Assembly: GCA_021604585.1 (NCBI GenBank)
Contig: BQJG01000037.1
Location: 1-34,107 of the forward strand
From: Hyphococcus sp.
GTDB taxonomy: Bacteria > Pseudomonadota > Alphaproteobacteria > Caulobacterales > Parvularculaceae
DNA: 34,107 nt
Direction of reading: 5' to 3'
The position numbers were made by a program, and so were the translations under genes. Positions within the stretch are counted from its first letter, which is position 1, and every line of letters begins with the position of its first letter. Under the pieces are notes generated by a model. It saw only the letters and a list, made by a program, of their open reading frames with translations, did not search any database and had not been told where the DNA came from. This document shows, piece after piece, positions 1-7,932 of the stretch.

Positions 1-34
1 GGCCGGGATAGTTTATATTCTGGACGTATAACGC

Positions 35-1297
35 TCATTGTGGTTTTAAAGCCGATTCGACTACTCCGCCGACGCTGACCGCAGCCTGGCGCGCCTGCGA
101 ATCGGCGAGATGGGCGTATCGTTGAGTCGTCTCTGGCCGGAGATGGCCGAGCAGCGCGCCGATGATCGGCAATGAAAGTCCGCTCGAAATTCCGAAACTG
201 GCGAAGCTGTGACGCAAGTCATGCTTGCGCACATCCGGCACGCCGGCCTCGACACGAATGTCACGCCAGACAGATTGCGTGCCTCGGTAGGGACCAGTCA
301 ATTTTTTATTGGGAAACACCAATTCATCGTGTCGCTTCGGTGTCGCGCGGAGAATCTCCAGTGCTTGCGGACAGACCGGTCGAATTGATTTCCCGGATTT
401 CGTGTTTCTGAACCGGAAAAACGATTGATCGAAGTCAATCTCGCTCCAGCGCAGTTCCTCAATCTCCGCCGTTCGGGCGCCGGTCAACAACAGAAGCTTG
501 ACGATTCGGACGCCGTTCATGCGCCGTTCCTGTGCTTCCCATTTCGCCAACACGGCGCCGACGCGGCCAGCTTCCTCCTCGGAAAGAAATCGCTCGCACT
601 TATTGTCGGGCGCGAGCCGCACGCCAAGCGCCACATTTTCGACGATGAACCCTCGGTCGACTGCAAAAGAAAGCACGCTCTTGAAGGTGCTGATCGTGCG
701 CTTGGCGGTACCTTCGCCGCCTTTGACCTGTCGCAGGCCGTATTTCCGGGTTTTCACCACGCAGGCGGTCTTGCCTTTCGTGATGTCGTCGCGAAGCTTC
801 TCGACATCTCCCTTTGAGAGAGCCCCGATCGGGCGCAGCCCAATCAACGGCTTCACATGGGCGTTCAAGCGATTGATATCGTTCAACACGCCCGCCTTTT
901 GGCGAGGCTTTCCTGTTCTGCGATTTATGGAAGCGGCTTCTTCCGCCCAAAGGTCGATAACGCGCGCCACGGACATATTCTCGTTCTCCGCGCGCCGGAT
1001 CGCGTCGTAGCGATCCTCGCCGGCGCGAGCCAGGCCGATGTACTTTTGAGCCTCGCGGCGAGCGGCCTCGCAGGTGATGGCGGTCGATTTGCCGATCGTG
1101 ACCTGGCGTTGCTTCGCGCCGCGCCCGACTCCGATTCGGTAAAAGGCGATGTAGGATTTGACGCCCGTCGGCTGAACCCTGAGCCCAAAGCCCGCGACAT
1201 CGCAATCCCACAGCGTGTAGGCGCGCTCTCTCACGGTCGCAGCCTCAACTGCCCGTTTGGTCAGCTTGACATTATTGGAGGGCATCAGCGAAACCAT
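35..1297 (-). CDS. Tyrosine recombinase (phage/island integrase)
   Basis: A site-specific recombinase that would integrate and excise a mobile island. The 420-residue protein has the usual order: an N-terminal DUF4102-type arm-binding region (about 1-95), a SAM-like core-binding domain (about 105-215) and the C-terminal catalytic domain (about 235-400). All catalytic residues are visible: Arg275 in TGARTAEI, Lys300/303 in NTKSGKS, His359-x-x-Arg362 in HDLRHSF, His385 in LLGHLRPET and the nucleophile Tyr394 in QRYAHL. The length is normal and the gene looks intact. The start is uncertain: Met1 (1297) and Met5 (1285) both lack a strong Shine-Dalgarno, and MPSNNVKLTKR from Met5 looks more like family N termini. 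It lies next to a tRNA 3'-half at 1553-1597 and reads away from it, so the rest of the element must lie left of the window. Confidence 0.95.
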   Translation of the reverse strand: MVSLMPSNNVKLTKRAVEAATVRERAYTLWDCDVAGFGLRVQPTGVKSYIAFYRIGVGRGAKQRQVTIGKSTAITCEAARREAQKYIGLARAGEDRYDAIRRAENENMSVARVIDLWAEEAASINRRTGKPRQKAGVLNDINRLNAHVKPLIGLRPIGALSKGDVEKLRDDITKGKTACVVKTRKYGLRQVKGGEGTAKRTISTFKSVLSFAVDRGFIVENVALGVRLAPDNKCERFLSEEEAGRVGAVLAKWEAQERRMNGVRIVKLLLLTGARTAEIEELRWSEIDFDQSFFRFRNTKSGKSIRPVCPQALEILRATPKRHDELVFPNKKLTGPYRGTQSVWRDIRVEAGVPDVRKHDLRHSFASFGISSGLSLPIIGALLGHLRPETTQRYAHLADSQARQAAVSVGGVVESALKPQ

Positions 1298-1322
1298 TCG
1301 CCGAGCGCTTCGGGCTGCATAT

Positions 1323-1401
1323 TAGCACCGTCTTAGCACCGGCCCTATCGGGGACTACTTTCATCAAGGGGCAATTTTGAGTCAGCACCATCTCAGCACC
1401 G
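1323..1401. repeat. Paired direct repeats, putative integrase arm-type sites
   Basis: Four copies of the octamer YAGCACCR (TAGCACCG or CAGCACCR) start at 1323, 1334, 1383 and 1394. They form two pairs. Within each pair the starts are exactly 11 bp apart, about one helical turn, and the pairs are 60 bp apart. They lie between the integrase start and the tRNA-derived junction. This is where arm-type sites of an attachment site bound by the integrase N-terminal domain would be expected. The repeats are seen directly; the role is inferred. Confidence 0.6.
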
Positions 1402-1518
1402 TGGATCAAAAACGGATGCAAACCGTTCGAACGCTTCGCAACGTTCTGCTGGTTGAGGATCACTTTAGCTGATTGAATTCGTTGCGGGATTTAGTGAAAT
1501 CCGCAAGAATGTCGAAAA

Positions 1519-1536
1519 CCTCGGAAATCCTCGGAA
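1519..1536. repeat. Short direct repeat beside the att junction
   Basis: CCTCGGAA occurs at 1519-1526 and again at 1529-1536, with a 10-bp period, just left of the tRNA-derived junction. It could be an additional recombinase or accessory-protein site. The copies are short, so chance is possible. Confidence 0.3.
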
Positions 1537-1552
1537 GTAGTGTAGGGTACAA

Positions 1553-1597
1553 CTCCGAAGGCAGAGGTCACAGGTTCGAATCCTGTCGGGTCCGCCA
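1553..1597 (+). pseudogene. 3' half of a tRNA (probably Arg-CCG): attachment-site remnant
   Basis: The segment reads as the 3' half of a tRNA: anticodon loop CTCCGAA, a 3' anticodon strand, a 5-nt variable loop, a T-arm with loop TTCGAAT between ACAGG and CCTGT, acceptor strand CGGGTCC, discriminator G and CCA ending at 1597. Bases before 1553 do not pair with the 3' anticodon strand, so only half a tRNA is present and it cannot be functional. Tyrosine integrases commonly recombine in the anticodon-loop region of a tRNA and leave this kind of duplicate at one end of the island. The intact tRNA should lie at the other end, to the left of the window, on the plus strand. The CCG (arginine) identity rests only on the loop sequence. 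Confidence 0.75.
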
Positions 1598-1707
1598 TTT
1601 TTTCAAAAGATCCTGATCGATGCGCTTCTGCATTGCCGCCCGGCGCGCCAATACTTAAGTGTGCGGCTGTCGTGTCCGCCTCGAGGCCGCGAGAACCGGA
1701 GAGAAAA

Positions 1708-3612
1708 ATGGCGCAACCGCAAAATACCGCACCCGATGCGCCGCAAACTGATTTCCGCGCCGACGCGGATCGTGGATCATCATTCGCCTCAGAGATTGAG
1801 CGTGACCGCGCCCATCGTGCAAAGGCGCGCAGCGCCAAGCCGCTTCGCCGTCTGGTTCCTTTCATTTTGAAATATCCGGGGTTACTCGGCGCCTTTTCCT
1901 TTTTTCTAATTGTGGCGTCAGGCTTGACGCTGCTCTTGCCGGGGGCGTTCCGGCTGGTTGTCGATTGCGGATTTTCCGGCGCCGCAACATCCGAGCTTTG
2001 CACGCGTTTTGCGTTCGGCGATCAACTTGCAGGATATTTCGGCGCGGGGATCATCGTCGCGTTGCTGTTGGGACTGGCCAGCGCTTTGCGGTATTATTTC
2101 ATCAGCCGCCTTGGCGAGCGTGTCGTCGCCGATCTGCGCCGCGCCGTCTATGATCATCTGTTAAATCTCAGTCCAGGTTATTACGCCGATGTCAGGACCG
2201 GTGAAGTGTTGTCTCGGTTGACGACTGACACGACCTTGATCCAGACCGTTGTTGGGTCGTCTATATCCGTCGCGGTGCGAACCCTTGCGACGACGACCGG
2301 CGCGCTGGCGTTGATGGTGGTGGTCAGCTGGAAGCTGGCGCTGATGGTGTTGGCGGTCGGGCCGCTGATCATTGGTCCGATCATTTTATTCGGGCGCCGC
2401 GTGCAGCGGCTTTCGCGTTCCAGTCAGGACAATCTCGCCAATGCGTCAGCTCGCGCCAGCGAGAGCCTGCGCGCGCTGGAAACCGTTCAGGCCTTCACGT
2501 GCGAGCGGGAGGAGCGGGCGAGCTTTGCGCAAGCCATCGAAGAGACCTTTGACGTCGCCTTGCGGCGCATTCGCGTGCGTTCGGTGATGACCGGGATCAT
2601 TTTTTCATTTGTGCTCGCCGGGCTGATCGCGGTGCTTTGGTTCGGCGCGTTACAAGTGCAATCGGGGTCGATCACGCCGGGTGCGATGACGCAGTTCGTC
2701 ATGTACGCCTTTGTGGCGGTCAGCGGCGTCGGCATGCTGACCGAAACCTATGCGGAGATCATGCGCGCCGCGGGCGCCACGGAACGGCTGATGGAATTGC
2801 TGGCGGCGAGGCCGGAGATCGCTCCGCCAGCGCGGCCCAAGTCGCTTGCAACGCCTGTGCGCGGCGCGGTCGCGTTTGAAGGCGTTGATTTTTACTACCC
2901 GGCGCGGCCTGAGGCTGCGGCGTTGCGCGATGTTTCGCTGGCCGTCAGTCCGGGACAGACAGTGGCGCTGGTCGGTCCGTCCGGCGCCGGCAAGAGCACC
3001 ATGTTCCAGTTGCTGTTGCGATTTTACGATCCGCAAGGCGGCGTGATCCTCGTCGATGGCGTTGACATAAAAGATCTCGATCCGGCTGCGTTGAGAAACG
3101 CGATATCCATCGTACAGCAAAACGCGCCGCTTTTCTCAGGATCGGCTGCCGATAATATCCGCTTTGGAAAGCCGGACGCCAGCGACGAAGAAGTCTGCGA
3201 GGCGGCGCGCGCCGCCAACGCCCATGAGTTCATCTCTGCATTGCCGCAGGGTTTCGACACCCCGCTTGGCGAAGGCGCGACGACGCTCTCGGGCGGGCAA
3301 AAACAGCGCCTCGCCATCGCCCGCGCGATCCTGCGGGACGCGCCGATATTGTTGCTGGATGAGGCCACGAGCGCGCTCGATTCAGAAAGCGAGCGAGCCA
3401 TTCAGGATGCATTTGAAAATGTCTCGGCAGACCGCACGACGATTGTCATTGCTCACCGGCTGGCTACGGTTTTGAAAGCCGATATGATCGCCGTTATGGA
3501 GAATGGCCGGATAATCGATCATGGCATGCATAGCGACTTGATCGCGCGCGGCGGGCTTTACGCGCGGCTGGCCAAGCTGCAATTCGATGACCAGCGTCAC
3601 GCTGCGGAATAA
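1708..3612 (+). CDS. ABC exporter, fused permease and ATPase (MsbA/BmrA type)
   Basis: A half-transporter with one transmembrane domain and one ATPase in a single 634-residue chain, expected to work as a homodimer in the inner membrane. About 55 polar residues precede a six-helix exporter domain (about 60-370). The ATPase shows Walker A GPSGAGKST (423-431), signature LSGGQKQR (from 527), Walker B ILLLDEATSALD (Asp551, Glu552) and the switch His583 in AHRLAT. The start at 1708 is chosen because GGAGAG lies just upstream; an in-frame start at 1633 would add 25 residues with no recognisable ribosome site. The substrate cannot be told from sequence; lipid, drug or peptide export are all possible. 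It is the first chromosomal gene after the island junction and ends in a hairpin shared with the convergent cold-shock gene. Confidence 0.92.
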   Translation: MAQPQNTAPDAPQTDFRADADRGSSFASEIERDRAHRAKARSAKPLRRLVPFILKYPGLLGAFSFFLIVASGLTLLLPGAFRLVVDCGFSGAATSELCTRFAFGDQLAGYFGAGIIVALLLGLASALRYYFISRLGERVVADLRRAVYDHLLNLSPGYYADVRTGEVLSRLTTDTTLIQTVVGSSISVAVRTLATTTGALALMVVVSWKLALMVLAVGPLIIGPIILFGRRVQRLSRSSQDNLANASARASESLRALETVQAFTCEREERASFAQAIEETFDVALRRIRVRSVMTGIIFSFVLAGLIAVLWFGALQVQSGSITPGAMTQFVMYAFVAVSGVGMLTETYAEIMRAAGATERLMELLAARPEIAPPARPKSLATPVRGAVAFEGVDFYYPARPEAAALRDVSLAVSPGQTVALVGPSGAGKSTMFQLLLRFYDPQGGVILVDGVDIKDLDPAALRNAISIVQQNAPLFSGSAADNIRFGKPDASDEEVCEAARAANAHEFISALPQGFDTPLGEGATTLSGGQKQRLAIARAILRDAPILLLDEATSALDSESERAIQDAFENVSADRTTIVIAHRLATVLKADMIAVMENGRIIDHGMHSDLIARGGLYARLAKLQFDDQRHAAE

Positions 3613-3627
3613 ATTTTTACGCACAAA

Positions 3628-3656
3628 AAACCGCCGCTGACAAGCAACGGCGGTTT
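3628..3656 (-). terminator. Rho-independent terminator between convergent genes
   Basis: A perfect 9-bp stem (AAACCGCCG with CGGCGGTTT) encloses an 11-nt loop. On the minus strand a T run (TTTTTT including stem bases) follows, which suits termination of the cold-shock gene. On the plus strand the stem follows the ABC exporter stop by 15 bp but the T tract is poor, so it may act mainly in one direction. Confidence 0.8.
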
Positions 3657-3673
3657 CAATTGAGGTCAGCCGT

Positions 3674-3877
3674 TCAAATTGCTTTGAGATTGCCGGCGGA
3701 AGTCTTTCCGCGCTGCTCGACCAGTTCATAGGAAAGCTTTTGGCCTTCTTGCAGGTCGGGCAGGCCCGCTTCTTTCACTGCGGAAATGTGGACGAAGACG
3801 TCATTACCGCCGCCATCTGGTGCGATAAATCCGAATCCTTTGGTGGCGTTGAACCATTTTACAGCGCCTGTCGCCAT
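3674..3877 (-). CDS. Cold-shock domain protein (CspA family)
   Basis: A 67-residue single-domain RNA/DNA-binding protein, the normal length for CspA-family nucleic-acid chaperones that melt mRNA structure in the cytoplasm. It has RNP1 KGFGFI (13-18) and RNP2 VFVHIS (27-32), plus the usual KWFNATKG start. AGGAG sits a few bases before the ATG. No other gene lies between it and the gene at 4098-4988. The roughly 220-bp upstream region leaves room for the long structured 5' leader typical of csp genes, and a 7-bp hairpin is present there at 3905-3926. Cold induction itself cannot be judged: many alphaproteobacterial csp paralogues are not cold-induced. Confidence 0.95.
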   Translation of the reverse strand: MATGAVKWFNATKGFGFIAPDGGGNDVFVHISAVKEAGLPDLQEGQKLSYELVEQRGKTSAGNLKAI

Positions 3878-3904
3878 TCTTCGATCTCCTATTCATGGCT
3901 TCGT

Positions 3905-3926
3905 TCCGGGGCGTTCCCACCCCGGA
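3905..3926 (-). promoter_or_regulatory. Hairpin in the csp upstream region
   Basis: TCCGGGG (3905-3911) can pair with CCCCGGA (3920-3926) around an 8-nt loop. The hairpin lies about 28 bp ahead of the csp start codon and just upstream of its AGGAG. If the transcript starts further upstream this would be a 5'-leader stem able to affect ribosome access or mRNA stability. The structure is visible; the role is inferred. Confidence 0.35.
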
Positions 3927-4097
3927 CCTTGGGTAGGCAACCATGTCTTGGGATCGTAGCTTTAGGCCAGTTATCCCCGGGGGGGAGCGCGTAAAGGTCG
4001 GGCAAAACAAAGTCGCAGTACAGAAATAGAATACAGCTCCGGCGCGCCGTCAAGGCTGCGCAGGGGGCGCCTAAGAAACTGTAAGGTGTCGTAACGG

Positions 4098-4988
4098 CTA
4101 GTCTAGCGCGAGCCGTCCGCCGGTTTCGTTGATGATTTCGTTGCCTTCCACGACCGGGACGAGATCTGTCCCGTTTCGCAACAAATGACCGTTTCGGTTG
4201 CGGTTCACAAACCGGTTGTCGGTAATGATAAGCCCGTCCGCGCCGCCGCCGCGGGTTTGGTCGTAATTGATGATGGTGGAATTGTCGCCATCGGCGGCCT
4301 GAATAAAGCTGTTGCCAGTGATGGTCACGGCCCCGCCCTTGGAGGCGTCGACCGAATAGCTGGTCTGGCCGTCGCCATCATCGAAGCTGGAGCCAGTGAT
4401 CTTGGTCACCTCCGCCAGAGACTTGACGTGGTGCCCGATGCGCGTGCCGACAAAGCGGCTTGCGGTGATGGTCAGGTGACGCGCGCTCACCACATAGAGG
4501 GCATGGGAATATCCGTCGCCATAGCCGTTATTGATGAATGATGATCCTGAAATGGTGACATCGAATTCGTCCTGGCCGGTTGAGAGGATGCCGTCTTCAT
4601 TGTTCTCAAAAACGCAGTTGATGACTGTAAGGTTCTCGCCGTCATGGCGGATGCCGGCCCCATTGAGGTCCGGTGAGCGGGCGCCGAGGAATTTGATATT
4701 CTCTACACGGAGCGATGCGCCCCAGAGCGGGTTCAAGATTCCTTTTTCTGTGGGGCGGGCGGAATAAAACGTAACCTCGCCTTCGCCTTTCAGTGTAATG
4801 TCGCGCGGCAGTTTCAAATCCGTCAGATCATAGCGGCCGGGCGCAATGAGGATGGTTTCGCCCTTGCCGGCGCGATCGACAGCGCCTCTCAGCGCCGCAG
4901 CGTCACTGACGGAAATGTCCGCCCAGGCGGCGGTGAAGGGCGCAGTAGCGAGAAGGGCGATGGCGGCGAGGCGAAGGATGTGTTTCAT
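4098..4988 (-). CDS. Secreted right-handed beta-helix protein
   Basis: A 296-residue protein with a clear signal peptide (1-23, cleavage after AWA). The rest is built of parallel beta-helix rungs of the pectate-lyase-like or NosD-like kind, with repeating patterns such as VINCVFENN, ISGSSFINN, ITASRFVG, ITGSSFDDG, ITGNSFIQ and IITDNRFVN. Asn/Ser/Phe ladders are evident from about residue 95 to 285. It is probably periplasmic or exported. Members of this fold bind or cleave polysaccharides, but no lyase or hydrolase catalytic set can be picked out, so the activity is unknown. It reads in the same direction as the upstream DsbA-like gene (53 bp away), which could help fold exported proteins; co-transcription is possible. 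Confidence 0.8.
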   Translation of the reverse strand: MKHILRLAAIALLATAPFTAAWADISVSDAAALRGAVDRAGKGETILIAPGRYDLTDLKLPRDITLKGEGEVTFYSARPTEKGILNPLWGASLRVENIKFLGARSPDLNGAGIRHDGENLTVINCVFENNEDGILSTGQDEFDVTISGSSFINNGYGDGYSHALYVVSARHLTITASRFVGTRIGHHVKSLAEVTKITGSSFDDGDGQTSYSVDASKGGAVTITGNSFIQAADGDNSTIINYDQTRGGGADGLIITDNRFVNRNRNGHLLRNGTDLVPVVEGNEIINETGGRLALD

Positions 4989-5041
4989 AGGGCGATCTTA
5001 AGCGAATTTCGTGCCGTGCGCCCAATTATTTCAGTCCGGAT

Positions 5042-5695
5042 TTATGAAAGCTCCGTGGCTTTAACCAGCGTTTCCGCGAGGCGGACCGGCGGCATAGCCC
5101 CGGCGAAGCCATTGCGTTCATTCACGATAAAGGTCGGCACCCCGGAAATTCCCGCGCCGCGAAAGGCCTCCGCTTCGGTTTTAACCTCCAATGCGCTTTT
5201 CGGATCATTGAGGTCGCGGCGGGCGTTGTCGGGATCGAGACCGGCTTCCTTGGCGATGGCCACCAGCGTTTCCTCGTCGCCAATATCGGCGCCTTGCTCC
5301 CAGAATGCAGAATAGAGCGCCAGCGCCAGACGCTCCTGCGCGCCGTCGAAATGAGACAGGCGAATAAGCTGATGCGCCTTCAGCGTGTTGGGCAGGTGTT
5401 CCGGTTTTGCCGGATCGAACGTGAAACCCGCGCCAAGCGCGGCGGCTTTCAATTCCATGCTCATCGCCTCGCGCTGTTTCTCGTCCGGGAACTTCTTCGC
5501 GTAATAGGCGCGGCGATCAACGCCCTCGATCGGCGTGTCGGGATTGAGTTGATAGGCGCGGATGCGCGGCAGGACGATAAAACGGTCCTTGATCCGGTCG
5601 CGCGCCAGCAGGAATGATTTCAGGCCCACATAACACCACGGACACACCGGGTCTGAGACAATATCGACAGTCAGGCGCGGGCGTTCGCTGCTCAT
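5042..5695 (-). CDS. DsbA-family (FrnE-like) thiol oxidoreductase
   Basis: A 217-residue thioredoxin-fold protein of the FrnE / 2-hydroxychromene-2-carboxylate isomerase type. The redox motif CPWC is at residues 18-21 and the cis-proline loop GVPTF is near 185-189; between them lies the helical insertion typical of DsbA relatives. There is no signal peptide, so it is cytoplasmic. FrnE relatives are cytoplasmic disulfide isomerases or oxidoreductases. The start codon overlaps the stop of the upstream crotonase gene in an ATGA junction, so the two are co-transcribed and probably translationally coupled. The substrate is unknown. Confidence 0.88.
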   Translation of the reverse strand: MSSERPRLTVDIVSDPVCPWCYVGLKSFLLARDRIKDRFIVLPRIRAYQLNPDTPIEGVDRRAYYAKKFPDEKQREAMSMELKAAALGAGFTFDPAKPEHLPNTLKAHQLIRLSHFDGAQERLALALYSAFWEQGADIGDEETLVAIAKEAGLDPDNARRDLNDPKSALEVKTEAEAFRGAGISGVPTFIVNERNGFAGAMPPVRLAETLVKATELS

Positions 5696-6450
5696 GATTT
5701 CGCAAATCCTTTTAGGCGGTCCATGGTGTCGGTAATTTGGCTGTAGTCGCGGTGCTGTTCTTCGCTGAGCGCGTCTTCGAGCGCCGGGTTTTCTTCCGCC
5801 AGCCGGTACAGGTCTTTATAGGCGGCGATGGCGCCGGGGCTGGCGCCGGCGATAGCGTGCGCACGGCGCGCGGTTTCCGCGTTCAGCGTTTCAATATTGG
5901 GAAAAGCGGCGGTCGCCAGCCCCCAGCGTTCCGCATCGGCGCCGGTGAAGGTCGCCGCGGTGTAGGAAAGCTCGCGCGCTCGGCGCACGCCGACGGCGCG
6001 GGCGAGATTCTGGCTCATGCCCCAGCTCGGACGCAGGCCCCATTTGGCGTGCGTGTCGCCATATTTCGTGTCGGCGGTGGTCAGAATGAAATCGGCGTGC
6101 AGCGCCATCTCCAGCGCGCCGGTGAAACAAAATCCGTGCACCTTGGCGATCACCGGCACGGCGCAATGGCGGATCGCATCGACGGCGGCGACCGAGACAT
6201 TGTCGAACACATTATCGACCTTGCCGCTTTTGAAGGTCGCGTTTTGCAGCATTTTCAAATCCACCCCGGCGGAAAAGGCGCGGCCCGCGCCGGACAACAC
6301 GATCACTTTCGCACTCGCCTCCGCATCCTTGATCGCGGCGATCAGCGCTTTGAGGAGATCTGGCGTAAAAGAATTGAGCGCATCGGGGCGGTTGAGCGTC
6401 ACTTCGGCGGCGCCATCCTTTATGGCGGATTTGACGAGCGGTTCGGACAT
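5692..6450 (-). CDS. Enoyl-CoA hydratase/isomerase (crotonase) family protein
   Basis: A 252-residue crotonase-fold protein acting on acyl-CoA thioesters. The oxyanion-hole strand GRAFSAGVDL (56-65) and second loop FTGALEMALHAD (109-120) are present. Of the two catalytic glutamates of enoyl-CoA hydratase, the first is kept (Glu114) but the second position reads His134 in YGDTHAKWG. This argues against a classical hydratase and for an isomerase or another crotonase subgroup. AAGGGAG precedes the ATG at a good distance. It heads a two-gene unit with the DsbA-like gene (4-bp overlap) and is divergent from the DsrE gene. The annotation is firm for the superfamily and open for the reaction. Confidence 0.9.
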   Translation of the reverse strand: MSEPLVKSAIKDGAAEVTLNRPDALNSFTPDLLKALIAAIKDAEASAKVIVLSGAGRAFSAGVDLKMLQNATFKSGKVDNVFDNVSVAAVDAIRHCAVPVIAKVHGFCFTGALEMALHADFILTTADTKYGDTHAKWGLRPSWGMSQNLARAVGVRRARELSYTAATFTGADAERWGLATAAFPNIETLNAETARRAHAIAGASPGAIAAYKDLYRLAEENPALEDALSEEQHRDYSQITDTMDRLKGFAKS

Positions 6451-6536
6451 GGCGAATACTCCCTTTCACTAACTTATAGGCGAATTGCGCCCTGCGCCGC
6501 CAGCATTGCGCGCAGAATTGAAGACTGGAAAAGCAC

Positions 6537-7088
6537 ATGAAATTATTGAAATTCGCAGCCGCGCTCATGCTCAATTTTACGATCATTGCGCCGGGTGCGG
6601 CGGGCGCGCAGCAAGACAAGTTCACCACCGGACCGGTGTTTAAAGACTTCGGCCCGGTCGCCGATGTTGAAACAACCTTCGCCATTCCGAAAGGCATCAC
6701 GCTGAAGACCAGTTTTGACGTGCGCGAGCGCGGCGAGGCGGGCGCCGTCAATGGCGGCTTTGTTTCTGCGGCGCGGTTCATCAACATGCATGCGCGGGCC
6801 GGCGTGCCGCTGAAGAAAATCAAAGTCGCCATCGTGGTGCATGGCGGCGCGGTGGACGATGTGACGACGCCTGCCCATTATGGTGAGGAGGTCGGCGGCG
6901 AAAACGCCAATGCGCCCCTGATAGCAGCACTGATTGATGAGGGCGTGCGCATTATCGTCTGCGGCCAGAGCGCTGCCTATCACGAGGTCGATAATGACGA
7001 ATTGCTACCCGGCGTCGAAATGGCGCTCTCGGCGATGACAGCGCATGCGGTCCTGCAGCGCCAAGGCTATGCGATCAATCCGTTTTAG
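6537..7088 (+). CDS. Exported DsrE/DsrF-like family protein
   Basis: A 183-residue protein with an N-terminal signal peptide (about 1-24, cleavage near AGA-QQ) followed by a DsrE-like alpha/beta fold. The core strand KIKVAIVVHGGAV and the motif IIVCGQSAAYHEV with a single conserved-type cysteine (Cys142) match the periplasmic DsrE relatives. DsrE proteins carry sulfur on a cysteine as persulfide in sulfur relay, but the exported single-gene members have no established role. No other sulfur genes are nearby. It is divergent from the crotonase gene, with an 86-bp shared upstream region. Confidence 0.8.
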   Translation: MKLLKFAAALMLNFTIIAPGAAGAQQDKFTTGPVFKDFGPVADVETTFAIPKGITLKTSFDVRERGEAGAVNGGFVSAARFINMHARAGVPLKKIKVAIVVHGGAVDDVTTPAHYGEEVGGENANAPLIAALIDEGVRIIVCGQSAAYHEVDNDELLPGVEMALSAMTAHAVLQRQGYAINPF

Positions 7089-7115
7089 GATTAGCTTTAG
7101 TTTGATTGCTCACGC

Positions 7116-7853
7116 TTATTCCGCCACGGCTTTCGCAAGTGTTTCAACGCTATTGGTGAATTGTTGCATCGCGCTTTCGCTATTCGCTTCGCATGCAGCT
7201 TTGGCGGAAGTCGTGACAGCGACGAGCTTTGCGACTCTGCCTTCTGGCGGGTAGTCCCAAATCCACCCAGACAAAGGCGTGTGGTTGTGAAAAAATGAAA
7301 AATGAAAATATGTCCCGTCGTAACCGGGGCCAAATGTGGCATGGGATTCAGGGGTGATTTCGCTGGGTTCCGGGTAGTGTGTGTCGTACAACATCCTTCC
7401 CCAAGTCGAATACAGTTTTCGGCCTATCAATGGGTCGATTTCAATTTCAACAACTTCGGCCTCTACGTCCATAATATTCGTTGGGAGTCTGGCCTTCAAT
7501 TCGGCAATCTCTTTCTGCGTTTTCTCCTCGGTCGGATACTGAAGAACACCAGTCTCTAGCCACTCCAGTTCACGATAAGCGCCCATCGAAATCTTAGTCT
7601 GCATACATACCAATAAATAGTCATCTTCCCTGTTTTCAAACGAGACCACATAATCTCTGCTGAATGACGGTAAGACCACTACGTTCGCGAACGTATGGAT
7701 ATCGTGCATCCGTCCAAGGCGGTGCGCCAGATATCTGAGACCTTCCTTGCCAAACGTTCCCGCAAATATAGATTCTTCCGGCAAGAGGTGGTCATTCGCC
7801 GAGGCCGGTGAGCCGCTATATAGAATCAGAGCGAGAAAGATTAGTTTTCGCAC
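7116..7853 (-). CDS. Exported protein of unknown function
   Basis: A 245-residue protein starting at GTG with a short signal peptide (1-19, ending SPASA). I do not recognise a family. The mature part is rich in aromatic and acidic residues (FHFSFFHN, WIWDYPPEG, YDTHYPEP), suggesting a compact beta-rich domain. The base composition is visibly more AT-rich than its neighbours. It stands alone between the convergent DsrE gene (27 bp) and the DUF2855 gene, with a weak ribosome site. These traits fit a recently acquired accessory gene. It is very likely a real gene because of the long open frame and signal peptide, but its function is unknown. Confidence 0.65.
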   Translation of the reverse strand: MRKLIFLALILYSGSPASANDHLLPEESIFAGTFGKEGLRYLAHRLGRMHDIHTFANVVVLPSFSRDYVVSFENREDDYLLVCMQTKISMGAYRELEWLETGVLQYPTEEKTQKEIAELKARLPTNIMDVEAEVVEIEIDPLIGRKLYSTWGRMLYDTHYPEPSEITPESHATFGPGYDGTYFHFSFFHNHTPLSGWIWDYPPEGRVAKLVAVTTSAKAACEANSESAMQQFTNSVETLAKAVAE

Positions 7854-7932
7854 AGAGACCGCTTTCAGACAGAGCGCATTGCAGTAGATTTTGGCCTTGA
7901 CGATATTGGGCTAGCCGTCATTCGGCAAGCGC

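Noticed and set aside
1491..2003. Minus-strand frame over the tRNA fragment and ABC gene start
   Set aside because: It ends in a translation of the tRNA-derived sequence (ADPTGFEPVTSAFGVV), a common false protein.
5737..6540. Plus-strand frame of 267 codons
   Set aside because: Antisense to the crotonase gene, with low-complexity Arg/Gly composition and no domain.
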